A DNA stretch of 64,000 bases from Tunicatimonas pelagia (GTDB lineage Bacteria > Bacteroidota > Bacteroidia > Cytophagales > Cyclobacteriaceae): positions 3,237,001-3,301,000 of the forward strand of contig NZ_CP120683.1 of the NCBI RefSeq assembly GCF_030506325.1, written 5' to 3'. The notes beneath the pieces are model-generated. The model saw nothing but the letters and a program-made list of their open reading frames with translations, made no database searches and was not told the DNA's origin. Below, piece after piece: positions 27,641-38,127 of the stretch. The position numbers were made by a program, and so were the translations under genes. Each line of letters begins with the position of its first letter. Position 1 is the stretch's first letter.

Positions 27641-27679
27641 CCGGATGAGCAAAAGCGACCGACGCCCGGCGAATTCCGG
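27641..27679 (+). repeat. Dispersed intergenic element, copy 2
   Basis: This is the partner of 3091-3129. CGGATGAGC and ACGCCCGGCGAATTCCGG are shared, and the middle ten bases match at six. Both copies follow a TTTCC sequence. It lies in the 366-base gap between corA and the adhesin gene. Confidence 0.6.
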
Positions 27680-27815
27680 CAAGAGCATTTCACGTTTGTC
27701 CCCAAGTTAATATGTTATTACAACTAGGTATTACGAAGGTACGGAAGCCTGCTTATACGTGGATTAATTCCCAAATACATCTATTGCGTAAAAAAAGGGT
27801 TACTAAATAATTCTC

Positions 27816-27854
27816 AATGTCATCTCTACGGAGATATCTAGTCGGAATGACATT
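27816..27854. repeat. Hairpin AATGTCAT...ATGACATT in the corA-adhesin gap
   Basis: AATGTCAT (27816-27823) is mirrored exactly by ATGACATT (27847-27854), enclosing a 23-base segment with CTCTACGGAG. The minus strand reads AATGTCATTCCGAC, similar to short dispersed elements I remember from other bacterial genomes. It may be a remnant of a mobile palindrome. The rest of the 27590-27955 gap shows no gene. Confidence 0.45.
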
Positions 27855-27955
27855 AAGGATTTGCTTTCGCGTTCTATAAAAAGGCCGTACCTGCTCAAGG
27901 CGGGCACATAATTTTCCGCAGTAAAGCATTTATTCCGCTTTACTCTTCCAATGGT

Positions 27956-30900
27956 TTAGCGAATAATTACTTTCCGTTGAAGGTTTACATTGCCCTGTTG
28001 AATATCTACAAAGTACAGTCCGGAAGGCTGTCGTCTCTGCTGGTTTAACTTTACTCCCAACACCAGATTTTCGGTAGGTACTTGTATGACTTCTAACGCA
28101 TTTCCAAAAAGGTCTATTAGTTTTACCGTAGCAACCGCCCCGGAAGGCAAACCCTCTACCTGAAGCGTTATTACACCTTTGGTTGGATTAGGAAACACCC
28201 GAATATCGAGCACCGATGTATTTAGCGGGGAAAACCCGTCTACTTCTACGCTAGCCGTTTTGGAATGCTCAAATCTGCCGTCAAAATCTACCTGACGCAG
28301 CCGATAGTAGATAGTTCCGACCAGCGGATTTTCATCTTTATAAGAATACGATAGCACAGTTGTGCTATTACCGGCACCATCTACAACACCAATTGCCTCC
28401 CAAGATTTTCCGTCTTTTGATCGCTGCACCTCAAAGAAGTCGTTATTCTCTTCCGATGCGGTTTTCCACTTCAGCAGCACACTAAACCGCTGGGCTTCCG
28501 CCGTAAATTCTAAAAACTCTACTGGAAGAGGATTGGCCGCGGTAGTAGAACCCATCGTGACCACATTTTCGGAAAATGAGATAGCTACTGCTGAAAATAG
28601 CTTTCCGAATGACTGGCTCCCCTGTCCACCGCTGGCTCCTGTATGACCACCGAACCCGGCATTGTCCCAATGCGATCCGGCGTCATCCCACCACATTACT
28701 CGGAGGTCATCGTAATCGGCTACCGTAGCAGAAACGTCACTGCCGCCGTCCCAGCTTAGATTTATTTCAGCAGTCACTAGTCCCGATGGAGTCGCACCAG
28801 CATCGTCGCTCACAATCCAGTATTCCCCCTGGCTAATGGTTTCAATTGTTTCGCCATCATTGGAAGGGGTCATATTATCTACTGCTGCAACACTCACTTG
28901 AGCATTCTGCTGAAAGTACTCAGCTCTCCATGTAAGTGTACTGCTACTACTTACATTTTCTACTTCTAAAGGTGCGTAGCGACCCTTTCCAATGGGGAAC
29001 TCAAACGACCCACCATTAACGATAACTTTTCGCACTTGGCCACTGACGTAAGAGGCTGCACTACCACCATTAGGGGTAACATTGGCTAACTGAGCTAATG
29101 TGAAGGTATTACTACCATTGTTCACAATACCATCAGCCAATTGAAGCTCTGTATTAACCTCGGCACTTCCGGTAAGACTTACCCCCGCCCCATTGTCAAT
29201 TTGCAAGCGGTGGAAGGCTGCTGCTCCAGTAAATGCACCACTTACCGTCTGAGTAGTACTTCCGGCTAGTGATAATACTGCGCTCCCGCTTCCCCCGCTA
29301 AAGGTACCACTGACGAAAGCTACGTTACCACCTACCGAGAAAGTACCCGCTGAACCTACATTTAGTAATCCGCTGTTCACGGTCAATCCATTTCCTATGC
29401 TTTTGCTTCCAGTGTTACCGTTGAAGCTACCACCAGTGACGGTTAAATTATTATCTACTGTTAGCACTCCACTACCGTTATTAAACGTGCCAGAATTTAG
29501 CAACAAGTCGTTTTGAACAGTGACTGATTGGTTGTTAGGATTGTTGAATGTAGGCCCAGTAATCGTAAAATCATTACACACCGTTAACGTGTTATTAGGA
29601 AGATTGCGTGCCCCCGAACCACTCAGGGTTAGGTTGCGTAACTCGGTGAGTCCACCTTCTATACTATAGTTGCCCGTACCGGCATATTCTAGGCCACCAC
29701 CCGAACAACTGAAGAAATCAGTGTAAAAACCAGCGGGCATAACCGCGCTATTGTCATTGCTAATTATTCGTATATCCCCCGCACCACTTACTGTTCCTAA
29801 GCTATGACCGAAGGTATCATCTACCTCCAAAACACCTCCGGCTTCAATAGTAGTGCGATATGCCCGAATGCTGTTCTGATCAAAAGTGAGTACATCGCCA
29901 CTTCGAACAATAATGATAGAGCCTACCGGCCGATCGCCAGGACCTAAAGGTGGGGCACCTCCAATCGGATTCCAAGTAGTGTGATCAGTATAATCTCCTC
30001 CGGTTCCCGTAGTTTCATAGGTAGGTACTTCATCGGGGATGGCATCAGGAAAACCAGCCGTATAGTCCCCAGTGATGTTAGCATCCGTAACATTACTGAA
30101 AGGAAACTCAATAGTATTATCGGTAGTGTTGACATTGGAGGTAGGCAGAGATTTATCCCAGAAAGTATCGTTTTCGTACAAACGAGCTGGTATGTAACTT
30201 GTTTCTGGGTAATCAGAAACGGCTACATCAGCCTGATCGTAGGTCATGGTAGCTGTTGCGGTAAAATTAGTGAGGTCAGCCGCTTTTACAATCCAGTGGT
30301 ACTGTAGTACGTTATCAGCATCTACAATTTCTGGCGTTTCCGAATCGTTGACAATACTTGGGTGCATTTCGTTGGCGGGGCGCACGGTGATACTTCCCGC
30401 GTCACTGCTAGTAATATCAAACTCTACCGGAGTATATTTGGTCTGCCCAATAGGGAACATGAGTGGGGTAGCGGAAGCTACGGCGTTGAAATTACGACGC
30501 ACCCCATTATCTGTAAACGAACTATTAGTCTGAATCATGTTAGTTGCCCCAAAGGTATTCACCTCTTCAATAGTGGCATCAGCGGTAATGGTTAGCAGAC
30601 TACTACCGATATCAAATACACCTAAGCTTAGCCTTAGCGTATTATCAATTGTAAAGTTATAACCGTTATTGTCCGGTATACGTATCCCGTTACTGTTATT
30701 GATGGTTAGCTTTCCAAAGGTACTGCTCCCGGGAACTGAGCGGGTAATCTGTTGCTGACTACTTCCGGCAAATACAATTCCTTCTCCCCCGGTAGCTGAG
30801 GTAACGTGTGTACCATCATGAATCATATTTCTTTGCAAAGTGATCGTGTTACCACCATCGTCCAGCGTACCATCGGCTAGATTAAGATCATTGGTGATCA

Positions 30901-33900
30901 CAATGTTGTGCGCTGATAGGGCAACCGTATTGTTGTTGGTTTGGGTAACATTAAAGAAAGTAGTTGTAGCACTACCACTAACCTGTTGATTAGCTGAGCC
31001 ACCAAAGGTAGTAGTGTTACCATTCGCAGTAAACGTACCATTATTGACCAAATCGCCGCCCATAAGTAGACCTAATCCGTTTGCATCTAGCCCGGTACCA
31101 CTATTGATGGTTAAGTCTCCATTGATTGTTAGGTCTCTAACTTGTATCTGTACGGTTGGACTATTAGTACTATTGATGACCAAATTGTTTAGGGCAACCG
31201 TTGAATTGATACCAATCGTTTGCCCTACCGGGGTAGATGTCCCTCCTAGATTGATAGTAGAACCAAACACGCTAGATGATGCTGGCTCCAGCAATAATGA
31301 AGCTACCGTGGGTGTAGTGCCGTTTTGGCTCATGATAGTAAAATTACCCCCAGTGAGTGTAAACTCACTTCCGGCATTAGTCACTTCAAACACCCCTCGG
31401 TCTTCTTCAAACACACCTAGGTTATCCCCTTGGGTACCTACTTCTACGGTGCCCCCAGTCTGCCGGTATTTGAGCACGCCAGATAAATTAGATGTGCTGC
31501 GACGGATTTGTGAACCCACAGTCAATGTACCATCGCTTACTTCTAATTCGGCATTGCCCGAGGCGGTGTATTCAATAAAGTTGTTACCATTGTTAGCAGC
31601 ATCGTCCAGGTCTAGTGTACCGCCACTTACGCGTAGCAATCCATCCAAAATAATTCCGGTATCGTCACCCACTACGCTAACCGTACCCTGCTGTATCTCC
31701 AATCCGCCCGAGCCGGAAGAAGCCACCGGATTGGCGGTATTGGGTAGCAAGAAATCACCGGTAGATGCATCCGTGAGGGTGATACCGATAGCCGGATCAT
31801 TAATGATTAGTGTACCATTAAGTATTTCAACTGGTTGCTGACCTATTGCTGAAGGTTGAGGAATGTTAAAGTCGTTATTGAACGAAAAAGTAGAGTCTTG
31901 ATTAGTGCCTTTATTTACTATCAGACGATACAAATCCATTACCGGGTTATCGGCTCGTGTATAAGTGGCGTTGTTGTTACCAATGAGTTCAAGCACTGCA
32001 TGGTCTCGGTTAGCCCCGGTTCCATTATATAAATCTATCTGTCCTCGGTCTTGCTGAATATTACCACCAACCTGAAGGGTATGTAGTACTACGTTTCCTG
32101 CATCGTTGTTGTCATCTACACGAATTTGATCACCGTTGTTGTCCATGAGTATATTTCCTTCAATGCGCAACGTCCTTCCTGGACCCGAGTCAGGAAATAC
32201 TACATCATCGCCCCGGTTATTAGTTGTCATTACTAAATTATTACCAACTGTAATGTCACCGGTAGCAAGGTTGCTCAGCCTTAAAACACCACCTTCCCTA
32301 ATCGTCAGGTTTCTGTTGATAGTTATATCTTCTTGGAAGACAAGGCTGCGTCCATTACCACTTTGACCCTTAATGTTAACATTAGGATATATTTCTGGGA
32401 AAGAGGTAGGTAGGAAGACAGCCGTGTTGTTATTATTATATAGATCGTAATCAAAACGGGCAAATCTGTTAGCAGCAAACTCCCCAAAGTCGGCGGTTAT
32501 ATCAGCCACAACTATGTTAGAGACAGATGGGTCGGCATTACACGAAGTACAGCCCACTTGCACGTTGAAAGTACCATTACCACTTACTTTCCCTATATTG
32601 ATATTATGCGCGTTATTTCTCTCTATGATTAGTTGTGGCTGAAATGAATCATCATTCACAACAATATCGCCGTTGGCATTAGTTACCTCTTCCGAAAATA
32701 TAAGCTCGGCTAAATCTAGATCTTGATTCAAGAAAAACCAATGAGCTCTTTGAGCATTATCAGTCGTTGAATTGGGGTTTTGTAATCCAAAGGCCATAAT
32801 TGCAATATCACCGGCTTGTGGGAAATTACCATCATTAGTAGACGAATAATGGCCTACTGTTGACCAGAGGTTAGTTTCATTCCACCGGTCATTCTCGTTA
32901 AAGTCGGTGTTATTCCCGTCGTTCACTGTAGTGGAATAGTAAATCTCTGGTGCTCCCGCAAACCTAGCAGCCACTCCGGCGGTGTAGTTCGCATTTTCTA
33001 GAGGGAAACCAGTACCGGGGAAGGCATTGTCCCAGTTACCGTTTACTCTTTCAGCCGATAATTCAGGGGCACCTCCGTCATTGAATATTTTCTGTCCTCC
33101 AATTCCATCAATATCGTCGTTGGCATTGGTAGTAAGTGTAACCGGATCAACATTATCTGTATTATCTCCATTGAATATGATAATGTTACCAGGATTATTC
33201 CCCATGATATTACCATCTTCGGCAATGCCATCGTTACCGCTATTACCAGCGTGCCTAACTGCTTCCGCCAAACCGTCGTAAGAACGCGCGTACGTACCAC
33301 CGTCCCGTACTTTACCGGGCACATAGTTAGCCTCAGTACCACTGACATCAGCTTGGTCATACTGGAACAGCCAAGAAACTGTTGGCTCTTCACTGGCGGC
33401 GTAACCCTCAAAATCTACGTTCCAGTAGTAAGACAGCAGGTCACCACCACTCAAGTCAGTGGTTTGTAGTTCACCTTCTACCGGACGGACGGTAATGTAC
33501 TCATCACCATCCGTAGTGCCATTATCATGCAAGTAAACTACTGCCGGAGTATATTTATCCTTAATTCCAATAGGGAACCAGATCAGGTTTTGGTTTTGGT
33601 ATTCGTGGTTTCTATTACCATAGCTAGGATCGAAGCCTACGTTTTGGGTATCATCAGTCCCATGTACATTAGATACTCGAGGTACTTTAATACTGAGTCC
33701 ACCGTCCGAAGCATTCCCTTCAGTAAAGAAATATTGTTCAGCCCCGGCCCTGTTGTCACCGAAAAGGTTCTCACCATTGCCATTACGCAAACGGTCACTA
33801 TCCCCATCATTTTCAGTATTTAAGTCAAAAATATCAACCTTCAGTCTGTACGTTCCAATATTTACTCCACCGTGTCGGTACGAAAAGCGAGTTACATTCA

Positions 33901-36900
33901 GATCACCACCTAAACGTAGTTCGTCGTTGCCTAAGTCAACCGTTATATTACCGATAGTTGAGCCAGTAGTAGCATTGATTAAAATAACATCTCCTACCGT
34001 ACCAGCATCTTGCTCCCTCACTTCCAGAAAAGAGTTAACAGGATTGACCCCTTGCTCATACACTAGTAGGTTTCCATCAACATTAATTTCAGGGGCATAA
34101 ACTCTTACAATGTAACCAAACGCATCATTCGTAGGGTCAATCTGATTCAAGGTAGAGCCACTAGCTATGGTTAACCCATTACTTATGTACAGCAGACGCG
34201 CTCCGTTTGAATCTAAGTTCTTACCGCCCACAGCGGTCTTAGCTCCAGCACCATCTTCAACGCCTGGGTTCTTTGCCTGCAATTGTATGATACCACCCGA
34301 TTTATCAACTACTAAATTATAAATTGGTAAGCGGTAATCTACGTAGCTTTCATCTCCATCGGGGTCACTATACGTTGTTAATGATGCATCATAAGTGGTA
34401 ATGTCACCAATGTAGAAAATTCCGTTTTCGGTACCATTAAAAGTAAGCGTTGCGCTACCTACATCATCAGTGGCATCGGTAAATAGATCTAATACTCCGT
34501 TATCTTCAATAGTTAAATTTCTTCCTACTTCCAAGTCGTAGCACGTGGTGCCATCGGGGCACAAATCAAGGTAGCCACCGTAGGTATTACCACCCGATGA
34601 TCGAGTAGCGCCCGTCCTGATTCTCAAGTCATTTATAATCCGTAAGTCACTCTGCATTTCTACAGTATGGGTTTCTACCACAAAATCGTAGAAAGGTGCG
34701 GTAGTGTTAATTTCAACTGTACCTTCATAATCGGTATGTACCTGCCCACCGGTTATGTTGATGTTGCCAGGGTCTGAGCTAATATTAATTCCTCCGGCGG
34801 CCGCCCCACTATTATCGCGTATCAACAGCGTACCTCCAGACATAGTAAACACTCCGTTGGGGTCATCAATGCCGAATAGCGCAAACCCGCCGGATACTTC
34901 GCCGGCAACTCCGGTGTTTCCGCGCACATCTACTGTACCACCTGACTGGATGTAGCTGGGGATACCCCCACCCCCTCCTGCGGTTCTCATCTGGGACACG
35001 TCGATGGTTCCTCCTTCAATTTGTACAGTGCCGTTACTTGCTGACCAGAATATCAAGCCTGCACTGTTTCTTGTACTAAAGTATCCGGTTGAAACGCGAA
35101 GCGTACCGTAGACTGAAAGTGCCTGATTTGATCCACCGGTGGTTATTGTACTTCCAGAAGCATCAGCCACTTGGGTATTACCCGATGTGCTGTTGTCAGT
35201 GGCTGTTGAATACACAAAAACATTAGGCCCATTTAAGTGCAAGGCCGCACTGGCTCCAATTGCATAGTCACCGTTACCACCATTGGTATTACCTTCTGAT
35301 AAGGTAGGAATAGAAATATTACCCGTAAGATGTAAGGTGCCATTGTGAATGAAGAGGGCTTTCCTTATTTCAGGATTAGCTGCCGAGAAAGGAGCATTAT
35401 TTCGCCTGCCTACGTTGTTGGGACCAAATAAGCTAAAATATGATGTATTAGCTGAGTTGATAGTAAGCACGTAAGTCTGGTTGACACCTTTGTCTACTAC
35501 TAAATTATAAAAGTCGGTAGTGCCATTGAGACTCACGGTATTATTAGTAGCCCCCCGAAAGCGGGTTGTTACCGCTCCTTGCGTAGAAAGCTCATTGTAA
35601 ATAGGGGTAGTCTCGTTGGTAAGTCTCACCGTATTGTTATTACTGAAGTCTCCGTGTAGTATCAGTTGGTGGTAAATATTATGATATTCTCCTATTCCAG
35701 GTAAGTTTGTGCCAGATATACTAAACGTACCAATTGTATTGCCTGTGCCTACGCTCATGCTACCGTCGGTATCAACCAGAACGTTACCCATTACTTCCAG
35801 ATCAAGGGGGATTGTCGCTGAATTATTGTTGATCTGCCAATCACCTTGGGTGACGGTTAGGTTACCATTGAGCGTAATGTTAGCCAGTTGCACTACATCG
35901 TTAGTGGCGGCAGTCATGTTGATGACTAGGTTATTCCACGTACGGGTTTGATCTAACGTAATCCCAGTACCGTATATTTCAACTGTACCTCCATTGACGG
36001 CATCAGCGAAGGAAGAGGCATCCCCAGCTGGAAAGTTGTCGGTACCAGCATTACCCGACATCCGGATACGCCCATTTCCAGAGATGAAGTTAAAATTATG
36101 TCCGTTTGTAGCAGCTATATTAATGCTCTCATCTATTCTAATAGAACCTATAGCAATGTTGTTAACGTTGGTAGTAATGTTATCACCCACTAAAATAAAC
36201 ACATTATCGCCAGGCCCAGGAATATCGTTACTGGGATTAGTTAATAACGAACCGGAAGGGTCGGTCGTCCATACATCAGGGTCACTCCAGTTACCTGTTT
36301 GGTATGAGTACCAATTGTCTCCGGGTAATCCTTCTATCGGACTATCAGTAGTATTAGTAGTGCCTATCGTATAAGTACCATCAATAAGGTTAGCATCCGC
36401 TACCTCAAAAGATATTCTGTAACCCAAAACTGTCTTACTCGCTACGGTTACCGCTTCGTAGTTACCACTACCGGTGTTTAAGCGCAATAATTCATAGTTG
36501 TTAGCCTCTTGCGGAAAATCGCCACTAATTCCTTCTCGAAAATCAAACGTAAGCGTGGCATCAAGTGTACCAGCAGTGGTTTTATCTATGTACCAGCTAC
36601 GGGCCCAACGCTCAACAACACTTCCTGATAAGTTGGCAGTAGAGGTTGTATTGGTAGTATTATCATGCCCAGCCATCAGGTATTCACCATCGGTGTCTAG
36701 GCTTCCATTGTAGGCCCTTAAAATAAATCCGGCCGAATTAGCTACTGTGTGGCTAGTACCTCCATCGTGACCGATTCCGACAACATCAAATTCGTGCCCG
36801 CTAGATGCTGACTCATCATAGTAGTCGTTTACTCCTAGAGTAATATTATATTTAGCACTAAGGTAGTTATCTACGATGACCCTTTGGGGCGAATTGAGTG

Positions 36901-37627
36901 CAGTAGAGTAGACTACAAACTCAGCTATATCTATATCGTAAAAACTCGTTCTTTCCCGGGCCAACCCTGCCCCTGGATAGCTAGAAAGGGTTCCGCTATT
37001 GTTGCGAGTACCTAAAGTAATCCCGTTTTGAATGATTTTTCGCTGCTCAGTGGCTAGTCCTGCTTCTAAGCCGTGCATAAAGATACCAAACGTACCTTCG
37101 GTAGTACCTGGGGCACCTCCGGTCATGGCGGCATTATGGTCATTACCCCAATGATGAGCCATAAAGTTGGTACCGTTCCAACCAACGTGTAGGTTGGTAT
37201 TGGTTGCACCATTAGTACCTCCCATCCATAGTCTACGTCCACCCGTTGATCGGCGAGCGGCTACTATCACTACTGTGTAATCAGAATTAGCGATTAGTGA
37301 ACCATCAAACCCCAAAACGTCGTCAGATCCATCAAAGCGAATGACGGCCTTATCCGTATCAAAAATATTGGTCTGGAATAGGGGTTGCGCTGCAATAGTA
37401 GCTTGGGTAGCATTATTGGTATTACCAGAAACATCAGTCCAAGTACCTACGGCTGCGCCATTAGTTAACCCGAGGGATTGAGCATCCAGCCACATAACGT
37501 TTTGGGGTTGCCCGGAAGATCCGTCGGAGTTACCTACTCCGGCTGGTCCGGTCTGAGCCAACCCTGCCGTGCCACCTCCTACTTGAAACAAAATTGACAA
37601 TAACAGTACAGCTTCTCGAATACTCAT
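27956..37627 (-). CDS. Giant secreted adhesin-like protein with T9SS type A sorting domain (3,223 aa)
   Basis: The protein starts with a signal peptide (LLLSILFQVGGGTAGLAQ). A LamG/concanavalin-like domain follows (about 45-260, WLDAQSLGLTNGAAVGTWTD and RFDGSDDVLGFDG), then a segment EFDVVGIGHDGG...FILRAY of the type next to it in many Bacteroidota surface proteins. The long middle is a repetitive beta-solenoid, full of LNGNLTV, GNLT and TGGNFTI-like strands. Three spaced modules contain F-P-I-G-x-x-x-x-Y-T/A-P. Near the C terminus is an Ig/fibronectin-like domain (PLPVEFLEFTAEAQRFSVLL, WKTASEENNDFFEVQRSKDG). The last ~80 residues form a T9SS sorting domain (VFPNPTKGVITLQVEG...GLYFVDIQQG). 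It is presumably secreted through the type IX system and held at the surface for adhesion or gliding. The substrate is unknown. Confidence 0.92.
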   Translation of the reverse strand: MSIREAVLLLSILFQVGGGTAGLAQTGPAGVGNSDGSSGQPQNVMWLDAQSLGLTNGAAVGTWTDVSGNTNNATQATIAAQPLFQTNIFDTDKAVIRFDGSDDVLGFDGSLIANSDYTVVIVAARRSTGGRRLWMGGTNGATNTNLHVGWNGTNFMAHHWGNDHNAAMTGGAPGTTEGTFGIFMHGLEAGLATEQRKIIQNGITLGTRNNSGTLSSYPGAGLARERTSFYDIDIAEFVVYSTALNSPQRVIVDNYLSAKYNITLGVNDYYDESASSGHEFDVVGIGHDGGTSHTVANSAGFILRAYNGSLDTDGEYLMAGHDNTTNTTSTANLSGSVVERWARSWYIDKTTAGTLDATLTFDFREGISGDFPQEANNYELLRLNTGSGNYEAVTVASKTVLGYRISFEVADANLIDGTYTIGTTNTTDSPIEGLPGDNWYSYQTGNWSDPDVWTTDPSGSLLTNPSNDIPGPGDNVFILVGDNITTNVNNIAIGSIRIDESINIAATNGHNFNFISGNGRIRMSGNAGTDNFPAGDASSFADAVNGGTVEIYGTGITLDQTRTWNNLVINMTAATNDVVQLANITLNGNLTVTQGDWQINNNSATIPLDLEVMGNVLVDTDGSMSVGTGNTIGTFSISGTNLPGIGEYHNIYHQLILHGDFSNNNTVRLTNETTPIYNELSTQGAVTTRFRGATNNTVSLNGTTDFYNLVVDKGVNQTYVLTINSANTSYFSLFGPNNVGRRNNAPFSAANPEIRKALFIHNGTLHLTGNISIPTLSEGNTNGGNGDYAIGASAALHLNGPNVFVYSTATDNSTSGNTQVADASGSTITTGGSNQALSVYGTLRVSTGYFSTRNSAGLIFWSASNGTVQIEGGTIDVSQMRTAGGGGGIPSYIQSGGTVDVRGNTGVAGEVSGGFALFGIDDPNGVFTMSGGTLLIRDNSGAAAGGINISSDPGNINITGGQVHTDYEGTVEINTTAPFYDFVVETHTVEMQSDLRIINDLRIRTGATRSSGGNTYGGYLDLCPDGTTCYDLEVGRNLTIEDNGVLDLFTDATDDVGSATLTFNGTENGIFYIGDITTYDASLTTYSDPDGDESYVDYRLPIYNLVVDKSGGIIQLQAKNPGVEDGAGAKTAVGGKNLDSNGARLLYISNGLTIASGSTLNQIDPTNDAFGYIVRVYAPEINVDGNLLVYEQGVNPVNSFLEVREQDAGTVGDVILINATTGSTIGNITVDLGNDELRLGGDLNVTRFSYRHGGVNIGTYRLKVDIFDLNTENDGDSDRLRNGNGENLFGDNRAGAEQYFFTEGNASDGGLSIKVPRVSNVHGTDDTQNVGFDPSYGNRNHEYQNQNLIWFPIGIKDKYTPAVVYLHDNGTTDGDEYITVRPVEGELQTTDLSGGDLLSYYWNVDFEGYAASEEPTVSWLFQYDQADVSGTEANYVPGKVRDGGTYARSYDGLAEAVRHAGNSGNDGIAEDGNIMGNNPGNIIIFNGDNTDNVDPVTLTTNANDDIDGIGGQKIFNDGGAPELSAERVNGNWDNAFPGTGFPLENANYTAGVAARFAGAPEIYYSTTVNDGNNTDFNENDRWNETNLWSTVGHYSSTNDGNFPQAGDIAIMAFGLQNPNSTTDNAQRAHWFFLNQDLDLAELIFSEEVTNANGDIVVNDDSFQPQLIIERNNAHNINIGKVSGNGTFNVQVGCTSCNADPSVSNIVVADITADFGEFAANRFARFDYDLYNNNNTAVFLPTSFPEIYPNVNIKGQSGNGRSLVFQEDITINRNLTIREGGVLRLSNLATGDITVGNNLVMTTNNRGDDVVFPDSGPGRTLRIEGNILMDNNGDQIRVDDNNDAGNVVLHTLQVGGNIQQDRGQIDLYNGTGANRDHAVLELIGNNNATYTRADNPVMDLYRLIVNKGTNQDSTFSFNNDFNIPQPSAIGQQPVEILNGTLIINDPAIGITLTDASTGDFLLPNTANPVASSGSGGLEIQQGTVSVVGDDTGIILDGLLRVSGGTLDLDDAANNGNNFIEYTASGNAELEVSDGTLTVGSQIRRSTSNLSGVLKYRQTGGTVEVGTQGDNLGVFEEDRGVFEVTNAGSEFTLTGGNFTIMSQNGTTPTVASLLLEPASSSVFGSTINLGGTSTPVGQTIGINSTVALNNLVINSTNSPTVQIQVRDLTINGDLTINSGTGLDANGLGLLMGGDLVNNGTFTANGNTTTFGGSANQQVSGSATTTFFNVTQTNNNTVALSAHNIVITNDLNLADGTLDDGGNTITLQRNMIHDGTHVTSATGGEGIVFAGSSQQQITRSVPGSSTFGKLTINNSNGIRIPDNNGYNFTIDNTLRLSLGVFDIGSSLLTITADATIEEVNTFGATNMIQTNSSFTDNGVRRNFNAVASATPLMFPIGQTKYTPVEFDITSSDAGSITVRPANEMHPSIVNDSETPEIVDADNVLQYHWIVKAADLTNFTATATMTYDQADVAVSDYPETSYIPARLYENDTFWDKSLPTSNVNTTDNTIEFPFSNVTDANITGDYTAGFPDAIPDEVPTYETTGTGGDYTDHTTWNPIGGAPPLGPGDRPVGSIIIVRSGDVLTFDQNSIRAYRTTIEAGGVLEVDDTFGHSLGTVSGAGDIRIISNDNSAVMPAGFYTDFFSCSGGGLEYAGTGNYSIEGGLTELRNLTLSGSGARNLPNNTLTVCNDFTITGPTFNNPNNQSVTVQNDLLLNSGTFNNGSGVLTVDNNLTVTGGSFNGNTGSKSIGNGLTVNSGLLNVGSAGTFSVGGNVAFVSGTFSGGSGSAVLSLAGSTTQTVSGAFTGAAAFHRLQIDNGAGVSLTGSAEVNTELQLADGIVNNGSNTFTLAQLANVTPNGGSAASYVSGQVRKVIVNGGSFEFPIGKGRYAPLEVENVSSSSTLTWRAEYFQQNAQVSVAAVDNMTPSNDGETIETISQGEYWIVSDDAGATPSGLVTAEINLSWDGGSDVSATVADYDDLRVMWWDDAGSHWDNAGFGGHTGASGGQGSQSFGKLFSAVAISFSENVVTMGSTTAANPLPVEFLEFTAEAQRFSVLLKWKTASEENNDFFEVQRSKDGKSWEAIGVVDGAGNSTTVLSYSYKDENPLVGTIYYRLRQVDFDGRFEHSKTASVEVDGFSPLNTSVLDIRVFPNPTKGVITLQVEGLPSGAVATVKLIDLFGNALEVIQVPTENLVLGVKLNQQRRQPSGLYFVDIQQGNVNLQRKVIIR

Positions 37628-38127
37628 GCTTATTTTACAGTTTGCGTCAGGATCTCAATATTACGGGGAAGAAGAAAAGAAAAGAAAAGTTGCACAAAAC
37701 GAAGGTGTAAGTCTTATTGCCTTTTTAATAATTTAGCCAGTTTACATCGTACTGTTTCATCAAAAAATCTGAATCTGCTAGTTTTCTGGAGCCTATTTAA
37801 GGAATAAGCTTATTCATTTAGAGCGTTTAAACCGGTCTAAATCACTATCAGGCTTATTACGCTCCGTTAATTACCTCAAGTCCGTCAGATACCTTTAATG
37901 TTGGATAGTTACTGACACTTGTAAGAATTCTTTCTTTTGCCCACTTTTTTATTTATTATTCTTCAAAGATTGCCCTACTCTGGTGCATGTATTTTTCTTT
38001 GGCACAGATTACCAAATTGCTGAGCGAAACGCTTATTTATGGTCTATTCTTACGGTACTATACTATTTTATGAACATAATGCAGACCATCTGACTTATCG
38101 ACTTATATAGTTACTTTATATAGCGAT
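37628..38127. other. 500-base divergent intergenic region
   Basis: No gene or RNA was recognised between the start of the giant adhesin and the start of the methyltransferase. The region is AT-rich, especially 37,720-38,000, and must hold both promoters. A short inverted word TTTAAACCGGTCTAAA lies near 37,827. No clear TAnnTTTG box stood at a useful distance from either start. Confidence 0.4.

Noticed and set aside
31014-31841. A long open frame on the plus strand opposite the giant adhesin
   Set aside because: It is antisense to the repetitive adhesin gene, its protein is a Pro/Ser/Val-rich mirror of Thr/Gly/Asn codons, and there is no start context or family.
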